From assembly GCA_015956445.1 (NCBI GenBank), contig WIUZ02000017.1:434001-498000 (forward strand): a stretch of DNA of 64,000 bases, in the 5' to 3' direction. This DNA comes from Thelephora terrestris. Its lineage: Eukaryota > Basidiomycota > Agaricomycetes > Thelephorales > Thelephoraceae. Position numbers and translations under genes: made by a program. Each line of letters opens with the position of its first letter. The first letter of the stretch is position 1. Below the pieces are notes generated by a model. The model saw only the letters and a program-made list of their open reading frames with translations. It was not told the DNA's origin and searched no databases. Shown here piece by piece: positions 1 through 12,061 of this stretch.

Positions 1-436
1 TCACGATCACACCCCCATCGCCGAGGGAATTAGGTTGAAGGCCCAGCATGAATGTCGGTTCTTTCCCTTTCACCGCCTGTCGCGCCGGCGATCGTGCCGA
101 TTGGTTTTACAGACAATGGACGAGCACCGTCCAGCGGGGGTCAGTCCGATTCAGTGTACGGTAGGTGAATCCCGGAAACTCACAACTCGAAGCGGAAGAA
201 AACAAATTGTGATAGAATACCCAATCCCATTGCTGGACCTTTCCCGACCAAGGCCTAAACTCGCAATTTCTACACGTCCAAAGTTATCGTGCAACAAACG
301 ATACACTAGCCCCTCGTGTAGGGCGAAGACGAACTGCGAAGGCTTTGAGAGCGTTCGAAGGAACTCTCGATCGGTGATTGCGTGCAAGATTTGTGATTGA
401 CCCAGACAGGCTCTGTCTTGCTTTCACCATCTCCTC
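1..436. other. No gene recognised
   Basis: I see no conserved coding sequence here. Short open frames exist on both strands but have no family features and no consistent splice structure. The stretch is the upstream flank of the F-box pseudogene that starts near 437. Confidence 0.5.
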
Positions 437-1060
437 ATGGACACGCCTGTTTTCCCTGCTGAAGGCCTCTCGCTTTCGGAACTCGTCTTCGCTTCGAACG
501 AAGAGTTGAAGCGCGTGGCATATCATCTTTCGTAAGTCGTGCGATCATTATGCCTCAATAGCGATCATCCCTTCGACACAGATTCACCCTCGATACGGTC
601 TTTCAACTTGACCGGGTCGCAGGAGTCCTCTCCCTTATCCATATCCACTTCCCCCGCGAGTTGGACCTCTATCACGCAAGTTCAGTGTGTCGTCGTTGGC
701 GTGCAATTTTATGCCAACATGCCGTGTTGTGGTCTCATTTGAACATGGGTGTCAAACATCCAGTCTCCTCGTGAAAACCCAGCTCGAGGGCGCACAAGGC
801 TTAGGTCCACTGGATACCACCTCTGCTCGCTTGAACAGTCCAGACATCCAGACATTAATTAGCTCTCGCGCTCAGCAGTTCAGTGGATTCCATTCCTACG
901 ATGACTATTAGTCGCACATCCAAAAGTTTCCGAAACCGCTAACGGTATCTTCCCGCTCTTCCACAAACTCCGAATCCACGTCGTTGACCACGTACCGCGA
1001 GACCCGCACTCAGCACTCCGCCCCTCGCTACCAGGAGATGATTGTGACAAATGGTCAGGA
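437..1060 (+). pseudogene. F-box protein pseudogene, paralog of 1925-3474
   Basis: Read on the plus strand, this is a decayed copy of the intact F-box gene on the opposite strand. It begins with ATG at 437 and a leader like the intact one (GLSLSELVFA against GLSLSQLVFA). The same intron position follows (gtaagtcgtgcgatcatt...cag), then HASSVCRRWRAILCQHAVLW, matching HASSVCRHWRRTFNQHAILW. About 25 codons between the intron and the F-box core are missing. A stop follows the segment ending HSYDDY near 909, and homology resumes in another frame (LRIHVVDHVPRDPHSALRPS near 965-1025). Homology then ends. The deletion, frameshift and truncation make a functional product unlikely. Confidence 0.8.
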
Positions 1061-1858
1061 TTCCATGTAATCGTAACAAGATACATGCCACGGTTAGGGG
1101 TGAGGTGGAGAGGACCGCATGAAGATGTCGTTGGGTGATACTATTTTCTGCTTAAATGTCCGGGGGTGTTCAGGGATCGGACTTCCATGGGCGTGAAGCT
1201 TACTATGAGGCAGCTTCGAACCTGTGATTACGTCACGCGTGCATGGTGCGTTCAATCCCGGTTGGTGAATGGTGAGAGGCAATTCTGGAGGAGGTGCTAT
1301 AGTTGATGAAGCTGTATATAAAAAATCTCAGATACATTGCGCTGATTGGAAGCGTGTTGGATACGACCGAGTGGTAGTGTCGTACGTCGCTCGCGGCCAT
1401 AAAATTTCTAAGCTCTACTATGAAATCACCCTCGAGAAGAAAGGGTCTAGTTGGATGGCCCTCTCCGGAGAGGAGCGCTGCACATGCAGACAGGGTCATT
1501 TGGCACTACATTAAGCTTGTCGTTGAGCCAGACTGAAAACCCAACGCCGTCACGAAACCGTCGACGCAAAGTGGGGCCGAACAATGCAGGGACTTTTTAC
1601 AATCTCCACCGCCCAGCCCAAACAGTTGGTTGTCAAATTTCATCCGTGAGACGACCCTAAATACTCAGGAGTCTTAGCCAGCCACCATGCACCATCCTTG
1701 ACGTGAGTGGTCATTAAACAAGGCCAAGAAATCTATCTTGCCGATTTAACGTGCTCTTGCGTCTCTCCGACAGCAACTCGATATGTAGAACACCAGGACG
1801 TACGATTACCATTGCATGGAATTCCGACCATCTGCTTCGTTCATCTTCTGGTGAAAGT
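1030..1858. repeat. Imperfect inverted repeat, about 50-bp arms, in the F-box spacer
   Basis: The reverse complement of about 1030-1085 (core catggaatcctgaccat) matches about 1803-1855 (core catggaattccgaccat) at roughly four bases in five. The arms are separated by about 720 bp that has no recognisable gene. They lie at the end of the F-box pseudogene and just outside the 3' end of the intact F-box gene, so they may be remnants of a duplicated flank. The rest of 1061-1924 shows nothing I recognise. Confidence 0.45.
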
Positions 1859-1924
1859 GCACGCCACAAACCCATAGCTGTAGCCTCTCTGCTATATCCG
1901 TCGCAATTTCCTCCGACGGGAATA

Positions 1925-3474
1925 CTACGCTTCTGAAGGGTACGCCCTTCGCATATTGTGCCTTTGCAAACTCCACAATGGCGTCCTCAGAACCCTTGTC
2001 AAGGAGTTCCTCAGGTAAGGTCGTAGATCGGAAGCGTCGAGGACCAAGTCCTCCAACGGGCCCATGGACTTGAATAAACGTCCGATCACCCCCGCGGCGC
2101 GTCTGAGCTGATCCGGGTCGATGGGACTACGCAAATCCTGGATGCGCAGGCGCTTGACGTTTGCAAGTCGAGGATGACTCTGAATAGCCTCGGAAGCCTT
2201 GTGGAGAGCATCGACGTACTCCCATCCCAGAATTAGTTCGACCTCGTCACCGTCTTCTGTCTGAATCATCCTGTAACCCACTTCGAGGGTGGCCGAACGA
2301 GGGGAAAGGAAGGAGATGGTGCATGATAGGTTGTAGGAAATTATCGACTCCAATACGACTTCGTCAATCTGATTCGCCATATACCAGGGAGGTATCGCAT
2401 TCCATGTGACCGAGGTAGGGAATGCATCTGGTAGTACAGCGAGGCTATATATATCCTCTCGTATCAGCGACACGTGTTTTGCAGAGGGGCATGATATGTA
2501 GGTCGCAATCTTGTAACCAGGTTCCTTTTCTGCGATAGCGAGCCTCTCTACGTTGGGTAAGACAACGATTCTCCCTGGTTGAACACCTTCTAGTGATGTC
2601 TCCGCGTTGATTGTCACCTGGACGGTACGAAGGGTGGGAGTAGCGTCGAAAAAGTCGAGAAGCTGTGAGGCAGGGAATGTCTCTTCCTCGGTGATCGCTG
2701 TTAATGTGAAGGTCGTGAGGCTTGGGAAGGTGAAGTGATTCAGGTAAGGCACACCCTCTACGTTTGAGCGGAATTCTTTTAGATTGACGGCACCACTAAA
2801 CAGAGGAAGCGAGGGACGGATTGCTGAATCTGAGTCTAGCGGGTCATAGTCCACGACGTTAATTCGGAGGCTGTGGAGGAGGGGGAGGGGTCCATTGATG
2901 GCTTCGGAAAACGTTTGGATGTGCGACCAAAAATCGTTGGGAAAATGGAGTTTCCTGATTTGCTGAGCGCGAGGGCTAATCAATGCCAGGATGTCTGGTT
3001 TACCCGAGCGATAAGCGGTGATATCCAGTGGAGCACCCTTCACGCGTTCGAGCCGGGTTTTTACGAATAGGTTGGTCCTTTTAATTGCCAGGTTCAACTC
3101 AGACCATAGTATGGCATGTTGGTTGAAAGTTCTGCGCCAGTGACGACACACAGAACTTGCGTGATTGAGGTCCGACTCGCGGGGGAGGTGGGTGGGGATA
3201 AGACAGAGGACTTCCTGCGGGAAACGGTTTACAGGAACTAGCGAGTTCCTCCACTCGCGAATATCCGCCAACGCGATAGAAGTGCCCTGGTCAAGTTGAG
3301 AGACCATATCGAGGGTGAACCTGTGCCAAAGGGGTCCATGGTCACCACGAAGCCGAGCCATAATGATCGCACAGCTTACGAAGGGTGGTGTGCCACGCGC
3401 TTCACTTCTTTGTTCAGAGCGAAGACAAGTTGCGAAAGCGAGAGACCCTGGCCAGGGTAAGCATGTACGTCCAT
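1925..3474 (-). CDS. F-box protein with leucine-rich-like tail
   Basis: Predicted substrate receptor of an SCF ubiquitin ligase. I place the start at 3474 (ATG GAC GTA CAT) rather than at the longer upstream frame, because the paralogous pseudogene shares this leader and the intron 3321-3379. Exon 1 is 3474-3380, exon 2 is 3320-1925, and the product is about 496 aa. The F-box core lies near residues 60-105 (FPQEVLCLIPTHLP then HASSVCRHWRRTF, with ILWSELNL). The rest alternates short hydrophobic strands with S/T-rich loops (LHSLRINVV, FPSLTTFTLTA, VERLAIAE), as in the large agaricomycete F-box families. The substrate cannot be inferred. The inverted pseudogene copy at 437-1060 shows recent family turnover. 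Confidence 0.75.
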
Positions 3475-3622
3475 GAGGAGATGGTGGAGGTGGATGTCGG
3501 CAACGAGCCTTGTCTGGGTCGATCATCAATGTTGCGTCAACTTTAGGCAATTGCTGATCGAGTCCGAGTAACCTCCGAGTCCGAGCCTTCGACCTTCAAG
3601 CTTCACGACTCACGATTGTACG

Positions 3623-4806
3623 ATGTACGGATACTCAATTTATGGCGAGCCGCCGTCGACGCCATCGCGATCGTCGCGCTCCCAACTCACTCCCGCAACG
3701 CCCCGGTCAAGCGTGATGACGACACACACTGGGCCCAGTGGAGATGCGGGGAATGGAAACCCAACGCTGATCACCTACACCACGATATCCCAGGAGTATG
3801 CTTCGTTGAGGTACCCTGGACACTGCCCGCTCGGGATGTACTTGATCCCGGACAAAAGTAACCTATTTGTTTGGGATGGAGTGTTCTTCATACACCAAGG
3901 TTCGTCACCCACCCATCCGTACACCCCCCTCTGCCTCTTGTGATAATTAAAGAGCTGACTTGCCCTTCACCTTCATTCCGATCTGTACCCCGTCATTCAT
4001 ATTCGACTATGACGGTGATATATGACGACGTGAACTCGACCTTCATAAAGGCTATTACTCGGATTGCATCCTAAAGTTCCGCCTCATATTTCCAAAAGAT
4101 TATCCAAACTCGGCACCACAAGTCCAGTTCTTAACGGACGTCTTTCACCCGTTAATTTCACAAAAAGACGGGAGTTTCAACCTCTCCCCGCGGTTCCGAC
4201 CATGGAGGTAAGCAGTCTAGACCCCCCCAAGAGAGTTGAGAAAAACAAATCCGTCTCCTCGTCGTCTCATACATAACCACGTAACCATAAGGAGGATCGT
4301 GAAGGTCTCACGTGTATCATCCTTATCTTCTAGGCCAAGTGAACATCACGTTTACGATGTGTTGCATTGGGTCAAAGCTTCCTTCAAGAAACAAGCCCTG
4401 GACGAAATCAAGGACCACGACTGCTTCAACAAGGAAGCATTCAGATTGTGAGTCGTACGACCAGAAATCTCCTTACCTCACCTCACCTCATTCATTCACC
4501 CGGACCTCCGCACTCACCTCATTCATTCTCCATCTCGTCATCTCACACACGCGCACGCTCACACGACCTCGCACACGACCTGGGGTACCCACTCTACACA
4601 GATACCACGAGTCAACGTCCTCATTCGCAGCGTTAGCGACCCAATCATCCATGCTCTCCCAGTCCGCCTCCGCGTTGTTCGACAAAGACCATCCTTCGAT
4701 GGCGGGTAAAGGCACGCATGGGATCGCGTTCAAAGAGCTCAAACACGATCAGCTCGATGCGATCCGAAAGAAAATTGGATTACGAGATTGGGGCGATGAG
4801 TCCTGA
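3623..4806 (+). CDS. AKTIP/FTS-type UBC-fold protein (inactive E2 variant)
   Basis: Four exons (3623-3899, 4051-4207, 4334-4447, 4602-4806) encode about 250 aa. An S/T-rich N-terminus leads into a ubiquitin-conjugating fold: SLRYPGHCPLGMYLIPD, LFVWDGVFFIHQG, YYSDCILKFRLIFPKDYPNS, PQVQFLTDVFHPLI. The segment where active E2 enzymes carry the HPN motif and catalytic cysteine reads HPLISQKDGSFNLSPRF, so the cysteine is absent. That is characteristic of AKTIP/FTS, a partner of Hook and FHIP proteins in dynein-linked endosome transport in fungi and animals. The tail (KELKHDQLDAIRKKIGL) also fits that family. Family assignment is from memory of its features; complex membership is inference. Confidence 0.8.
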
Positions 4807-5931
4807 CTCGTCAGGCTTCGAAGCCTGTAGGTTTCCTGCCCCCTCCCTTCCACCGGTCCTTCTCCCCGTTCTTCCATCCCCACCTTACGGCTCTCCATCT
4901 AGCCTACATGTGTCCTCTCATGGTGCAGGGTGGAGTTACGTATGCCCACGCGCTCGAAGCTCTAGAGCCTATGTCTTGTGCGCCACAGGAGAGAAGGTCT
5001 CACAAGACCATAAGATCGCAAGACCACAGGACCCTATTCCCTTCCTCATGTTCTCCTTGCACGCATTTCGTAATGAGCAGTTTCCATAAATGCGATACTT
5101 GACATCCCAGAGGTATTCGAATCACAACATGATGAATTCTGAGTGCTCGAGGGAGAAAATTAAAGCATGTGCGAACCAAATGCTACCCCTAGAAGAGATA
5201 GCGAACCAAGAACTGGACTGAGAGACAACAAGCAAACTGAGCTAAAGTGGAATGAAAACGAAACTAGACAGAGCTAAAATGATACACCAATCTACGTGCT
5301 ACTTTACTCGTACAGCGCTCCACGGCAGGGAAAAAAGGAAAGGAAAGAGAAAAAAGAAACCACGGCACGAAATCACAACGAACGTTCGTCGGCAGATGGT
5401 GAACGTTGGCGCTGAGATCTGGACGCTAGAACCCACTGCCCCTTCATATATAAACCCCCTCCATCTCCTCCCCCCTTCGCCGGACATCACCCCAGTAGTT
5501 GCAGATCGTAACGAGCCGGTACCCCGCGGTACGACACTGCGGGGAAGCCACGAGGCAAAGGCGTTTATTCGGGGCTGCTTGCCACTCCCCCCTCGGTGAC
5601 TGAGGTCGCAAGGGGCGCAAATAGGGTATCGGATTCTTCACCCTATAAGATAAATGGAGAATTGAGGTCAGAACGTTGCAACCACGAGCTTAGAGGAGAA
5701 AAGGGGAGGACGCAATGATTATGAAATAAAACATTGAGAATGGCAAGCGGCGGTAATAAAACAGCACGATGGGCGACAAAAATAAATCACAGCTAATATC
5801 AAACGTGACATAACGATTCGTGCAGCGATGGTGATAGATGAGTCATGGATGGGAGAACATATGCACGGTGCGTGGATGGTGGCAAAGATGCAAGCGATAG
5901 CGAAAAGTGACGAAAAGCATGAGACAACAGA
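4807..5931. other. Convergent intergenic region, no gene seen
   Basis: This lies between the 3' ends of the AKTIP-like gene (plus) and the VIP1 gene (minus). It contains A/G-rich low-complexity stretches (near 5330-5370 and 5690-5800). No conserved coding sequence is visible on either strand. It presumably holds both 3' UTRs. Confidence 0.5.
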
Positions 5932-8900
5932 TCAATAAACGGTGCAGACTTTCATGACCATGAAGAGCGAAAGCAACAGCATAAGAGGAGCGGAAATAAA
6001 ACGACATGCCATTTCTAGACGATAAAAGTGTTTGGACAACTTGGCGATCACGTCACTGTAAGGCAGATGTTGGGTCAGTTTCCTACGCGGCTGGACGTTG
6101 AGCGAGTGTCTGTCATCGAGGGACGAGTCGAGGACGTTGGAAGAGTGTGCGCCTTCGCTCAACGAAAGCTTGATCGAATACTCTTTGTCCGTTTTGCCCC
6201 GACCGTAATTACGCTCGTAAAGCTCGAATGTGATGTGAGACTGGGAGAGTAAAAGACAACGAAATGAGTTTAACGTGATGGGTCGAGGGGAACGCGTACC
6301 GCATAGTCCAACTCGGGTATCCTCCTGTTTGCGATGGGTAGACCAGAGAGCAGGACGAGATTGACGAGGGTATGAATGTGGCTCTCCTTGGTGAAGTAGA
6401 GGTTCAGGGAGCTGCCACCACTTCCCCTGGCCGCCTCGAGGTCTTCTACGACGTTCTTGAGCAAGGGCAACGAAGTGAGGATGGATATTTCCTCCTTTTC
6501 GTTGGGTTCAATGCCGTATTCCTGAGGAGCGACAAGATCAAAGAGAGCCTTGGCACGAGCATAAAGCTCATGAAGCTTCCGATCCTTGTCCCGAGGCCGT
6601 CCCTCCTGACCACCACTTTCGCTGAAGATGGCGAACAGGAACGTGCGGTGGTGCAAGGCGCAGTACTTGATCGTGTCGTACAATTCGGATACCTGAACAC
6701 CGGAGGATAAGGAAACGACGCGGGGCAGGCGAAGGTGGTGTCACTCACCCGCGAAGGATCAAACTTTTCCTGAGGGACGTCACAGAAGTCTTCGAAAAGC
6801 TTCTCCCAACGTTCGCGAAAGAGCCAAGGTTCATCGTCACAGCACCTAAGCAGTTCATGCGATCAGCAGAGGCATAGAACACACAACGGGTCGGTCATAC
6901 CACTTATCCTGAATCTTGTCAAGATCGAGGATATCCCAGTTCCTCCTCATGGTATCGCGGAATCCGCTCAAAAGCTGGATGACCTCCTAAGGTGGGGTCA
7001 GTCTCGCAATAGGGGGAAAACGCCAAAGGGCACGGCACCTTGACGACTTCTACAGGTTCCTTCTTCATGCTCTTGGGCCAGATGAGCTCAGGCCTCTTCT
7101 CGGACTCACCCGGACGAAGAAGGATCTTGAGACGCTTCTTGACATCGTCCATCAAGTCTTTGGCGGCATTGGAATCGTCCAAGAGATCCTTGCGGATGAT
7201 GAGGTCGATGGGCCTCTGATGGGAGGTGAGGGCGGGCGCTTTCGAAGAATGATACCCGGAATTGCCCGCATCAATGGAGGCTCTGGACGATGGACGATGG
7301 CTGGGGGTAGGAGGGCCAGAGGAGGTACCGGCATAATGGACATTATCAAACAGGGCGGCAGAGAATGCTTCTGCGGATGCGACGACACGACGCTCGGAAG
7401 ATGTATAGATCTGGGCGGCCGATAAGGAAAATAGCTTATCAATGGATTTGGGGGGGAAAGGGAGAAAAAGGGGGATTTTACCTTTACATTCTTGAGGACT
7501 TCCTTGCTCATAATCGAAATATCCTTGCCAAAGTTCTCTCCGAGATCCTTGGACTGATATTTAGCCGAATGAGTGAACTAGCGATAATGGAAATAGGCAT
7601 AAGCAACGATGTCCGATATCGGGGGAAAGATTGATAGATCGACTGACCTCTCCTCCCCATTTGAAGACGAGCATGAGCTTGGTGAGATGTCGAAGTTTGG
7701 TGCCTGGCTGTTTCTTGGAATAGACGGGCTTGAGCTGGGCTTTGGTACCAGGGAGCTCGATCTTGCTAGCAAGGGCCTTGTTGAGCTGGGTCAATTTGGT
7801 GAGATCTTCACCGACGGCCCCGAGGCTCTTCGCTTCCTCGATAGCGGTAGCGATTTGAGTCAACTGGTCGCTCTCTCGAAGGATGATTTCTTCTGTTTCT
7901 TCGTTGAGAAGGCGAACGAAGGGTCGAGTCCATGGTTCGTCGATAGGGAAGTTGAACTTGAGCTTTTGCTTCGGAGTTCGGTCGGCGTGTCTGAGGACAG
8001 TTACGTTTGCCTTGAGGATCCAGGTGGAGGATTCTGGGGTGGACTCTATGGCGAGGGGGCGTTCGGGAGAAGCAGAGAGACGACGGAGACAGATCCCAGA
8101 CAGAATGTCGGCGGCATGGTCTACGTAAAAAGGAGATGAGTACGCGATGGATGTGATAATAAAATGGAGACCGCCGCCCACCATAGTATTCTTCGTTACC
8201 CTTGACGAAGCTCCAGCCGTTGACGTCAATAACCTGACTCTTCATTCCTCCGGCGCACCTCAGCATATCAAATCCGCAGACGGTTTGACCGAACCCTTCG
8301 CAGATTTTAGCCGCCCAAATTTTCTCCTCAGCTGACAGGCTCGTGATGTCCCTGAAACGGGAAAAATGAATGAGAACGTGCGCTGGAATTGAAATATCCC
8401 ACGTGCGACTTGCCTGATCTCTTTCCCCTCCGGGTTTCTTTGCACGAGTCCGTCCACGACAGGAGATTTCCTCGTCTCGGCAAGGGTGTACTCTGGCCCC
8501 ACAGTGTACACCTTGATGTCCTCCATGTTATCCACTTCAATGAACTTCTCGTAGATGTAAGACCCATCCGTCCTGGGATAGTTCAACGTCGGATCCAATT
8601 CGCTAGACTTGTTCCCAATCTGTAGCTGCCGTAAACTTCCGCATCTTGCATATATATCAGAGAGCAACGAACCTTACGGAACAGTCGACGTCCTCCTCCT
8701 CCCTTGAAGTAGATGTACACATTGTGGTCCTCTCCGCTCACAGGCTTTTCCACGAAGGGTTTCTCCAACACTTGTCCGTCGACGATGATCGCGTCTCCGT
8801 CTTCTCGCAGGGTCACCTCTGGTGTTACCTGGAACCCGCCTAGGTTGATGCCGATCTTCTTCTTCATGTGCGCCCTCAGCTCCTTGTCGACCTTGGGTCC

Positions 8901-9499
8901 CCCGTCTCGCGACACCTCACACCGAGGTGGGGTCGGCACTCCCAGGTGATCCAGCACTTGCCCCACCAACCGTCGATCCCACAGGAGCGCCTGTGGTGTA
9001 AGGTCGTTGATGCAGTACACGTCCCGAAGCTTCGCATAAGCGATAGCCTTGTCCAGCGGGAAGTCCGTAGAGAAGAAAGAGATAAGGATGTCACAAACTG
9101 GCCAGTTTTCCACATCTAAATTCAAAAATTCAAAGGTTTCGCCACAAAGTTATTAACTTCAACTCTTAGTTGAGAGCAGGAGAAAAGCCGTCTCTTACCT
9201 TCGTCCAGGATGACCTTGTCACCGAATATAATTATCTCCGCTGCACCCTTCGTACGGTCCACAAGTCTCGTCAGAATCTCCCTCATCGGTTTCGACCTGG
9301 CCTTGATGTCCATTGCACACACGCCCAACAGCATTGGTCGTCTTCCCACATCCGTTCCCGTCGAGATGTCGGATCGTGAGGCGCTCGGTGACGGAGAAGA
9401 AGCTCGAGTGACAGCAGACGGTGATCTTGCTTGCCACTCCGCGGAGAACATCGACGCCAACCGTGACCTTGCGTTACGCGAGTCCCAGCCAGGCATCAT
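5932..9499 (-). CDS. VIP1: Inositol pyrophosphate kinase/phosphatase (VIP1/Asp1/PPIP5K)
   Basis: Bifunctional enzyme that phosphorylates InsP6/InsP7 at the 1-position and carries a histidine-phosphatase-like domain. Eleven exons (9499-9199, 9115-8673, 8619-8414, 8351-8182, 8120-7648, 7553-7482, 7410-7039, 6986-6901, 6845-6749, 6692-6300, 6240-5932) give about 973 aa. The ATP-grasp kinase half shows [58 protein letters not shown] and [11 protein letters not shown]. The phosphatase half opens with [10 protein letters not shown] near residue 420 and has the distal SHITFELYE motif near residue 872. Intron 8352-8413 appears to use a GC donor. The last 30 residues are unusually hydrophobic, so the exact C-terminus is less sure. 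Confidence 0.93.
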
Positions 9500-9803
9500 G
9501 TCCGGTCTTATGCTGGACGTTCAAGTGGATTGGGAGGATAGAAGGTGGCCAAGCCCGAGGTTTCCAGGGGCACCTAAAATGAGACGGGATCAACAAAAAA
9601 GCGAATTGGTGTTGGTCCGATCAAAAGTTAAAAAGGCGCTAAGCCTTCGGGGACTTGCTGAGGGAGAGGAGAGGAGAGGAATGGCGGGGAGGGGAGATTG
9701 ATGCAAATCTTTCCTACACTCTGGCATCCTGTATATACGTGTACATGCGTAGTCCTGCCCCCCCGAGGTGGTCGTACGACCACCTTTCTGTAAATCACAA
9801 ACT

Positions 9804-11955
9804 CTACACTTCGATGCCCTCGAGATTGGTTCCCTGACGTCAGATCACATCAATCTCAGCAAAAACCGGAGCGGGTTGCCCACTCAATGGGAGAAGACAA
9901 GCACATACCAGCTTCGGTAACCTGACATACACATCGGTGCCTTCAAAAATTTGTCCAACAGGACGATAAGGAGTGCGAATCCATCCGGAAACAAGCGATA
10001 CGTACCCCATCCATCCAGAGACACCAGTTCTAAAGATCCTCCAAAGTACCTGTGACGCGTTTCAACGATAAACCTCGACGGCGGACCAAAAATGTGAAAG
10101 AGAAGATCCCTCACCGAGCATAGATGTTGCTCATTGGCAACCCGATTCCAATCCTTGCGCGGACGTCTGCTCCTACACGTTGCGCTGGGTCCGGTTGGTC
10201 GTCACCAGCTAAAGGAACCGGTCTTCTCGAACGCTTCTTATCAAGTTGCTCTGCCACAGTCGCCATCAGCCCTTCCGTGCTCTGACTCGCGTCCCTCAGA
10301 GCTCCCAATCTCGAATCATTTAGCCGCTCCGAGTTCCGGACGTGCGAGAAAGAAAACAAATCTGAAGGCGTCTTTACGTTTGATAGTCCACCGCCTGGTC
10401 ACCGCCGCCAAAGCATAGGTGTCAGTTTTCTCATCCTGGATGAACTACCCTAGGATCTAAGAAGAGTGAATGCACCTTGATCTGATATCCGAATTGAAAT
10501 GTCGTCCTTGCTGGCTGCGATCGTCGCACGGACCTCGGGGGAAGTAGTCGCGGCGTGGTGGTGCAACGCAGTTGCGCGTATCGACTGATAGGAACTCATA
10601 TCAGTGGAAAAATTCAAACGCGGCACACGACCAGAAACTTTTCATATCACTAACGTTCTTCAACAGCTCGAACACGATGTATCTATCAGAAGATTATCAG
10701 AACTCTTGTTAGAACATCACAAGAGCGCGAAAAAAGGGTAGGAAACCACGCTTACTCCAGATGCTCGCGGATGTAGGAAAACTCGGTATCGAGTTGACCA
10801 TCAATCACGACATTCGGCTTCTTGAAAAAAGCCTTTCCGGGGTCTGGCCCCTCCGGGGGTTGATCGGCAGACTCACTCAAGTACCTTACGCAACGTTGGA
10901 TGCAGTCCTTCACCTTCAAGTTCGTATAAATGATCCCAACGTGGTCTCCTCCATCTGGATCGCGATCTCTCCCATGGAACGCGCTCGAAAGCGCCAGATG
11001 GTGTTCTGCCAGCACGCGCCTAGATATTCTTGACACGAGCATCCTTCTCATGAAGGAGTCTAGCCTCTCGGGCGCGAGGAAGTGTGATGAAAGCGAGAGG
11101 CCAAGGGACAGGCTTGGGATCACTGGGCCACTTTTACAACGTAAGGGAAGTTCATTTTGATGAGGTGGGTTAGGGGGAAGACTTTACTGTTCGTCCAGCA
11201 TTTCTCGCAGGAACGCGCAAAATGCGGTATTATCCTCGAGCGTCTCAATTTCTGGGTATTTTCGCAACCTACTCCAAATCATGAGGTTTTGGAGGTTCTA
11301 GATCTTTATAAACAAACGTTCGTTCTCACTTTTCAAAAGCGGACCAATACAGCTGAGGAACGTGCGCGAGGTTAGCCAAGTTGTGGGTGAGATGAGGACG
11401 GGATCCACCGAATAGCGAGGGCACGTACCTCGTAGACTTTGGACACCCCTTCCCTAGTCATGACAACGTACGGTATTGCTTGCATATCCCGCAGTCGGTG
11501 TGAAATCCGAATCGGCAACTCAGTTCGCACATAATTCGCACTCTGTTTGGGGGTCGACAACGTCGAAGAATGAGGAAAATCATTGAAACAATCATGAGCG
11601 GTCAAGATAGAGTCACAAGCGCCGCTCACCGTAATCAACCGTTCTCGGGTCATAAAGCGGCCAAACCAGACCTAGGAAGTTCCGTTTCATGTTTCGGCCG
11701 TGGACTAGGAGGCAAACCGGGTAGTGGTTTGCGGATGAGGGAACGAACCAGTTGCCTGAGTGTCAATCTACGGGCCTCCTTTACCGCATAGAGCTCCAAT
11801 TGTTTGTTTCGGTAGAAATTCGCGTGGTCAGATATTTTCCGTTGTTGCCCGCGGAGTGGTTGCGGCTGCCCCAGTTCGCAGTTTGCCAGCTCTCGCGACG
11901 AAAGAGAGGACCGGCTGATCTGCCTTCTCGTCGTTGCAGGTAGTGATGTGAACAT
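9804..11955 (-). CDS. Mitochondrial PDK/BCKDK-family protein kinase
   Basis: Kinase of the pyruvate or branched-chain 2-oxoacid dehydrogenase complexes, acting in the mitochondrial matrix. Twelve exons (11955-11749, 11671-11630, 11542-11429, 11352-11330, 11268-11188, 11130-10756, 10682-10655, 10584-10476, 10394-10115, 10049-10006, 9940-9909, 9833-9804) give about 454 aa, normal for the family. Visible blocks are FYRNKQLELYAVKEARRLTL, ANYVRTELPIRISHRLRDMQ, MRRMLVSRISRRVLAEHH, the GHKL N-box EYIVFELLKN with SIRAT, the G1 box SDQGGG, the G2 box GIGLPMSNIYARYFGG, and SLDGWGTDV. The last 30-nt exon encodes GTNLEGIEV. The N-terminus is R/S-rich, as expected for a matrix-targeting signal. PDK and BCKDK cannot be separated by eye. 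Confidence 0.92.
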
Positions 11956-12061
11956 GAATGTTGTCGAGTCAAAGCATCGATGGAACCCAAAGACCGAGAG
12001 CGGAAGCAAAGTGATTTCCGGTCTACTACTCCAGCGCCAATCTTACAGTGGCCGCCTCCAC

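Noticed and set aside
7609-8139. 176-codon plus-strand frame opposite VIP1
   Set aside because: It lies wholly antisense to VIP1 exon 5, which has clear family motifs.
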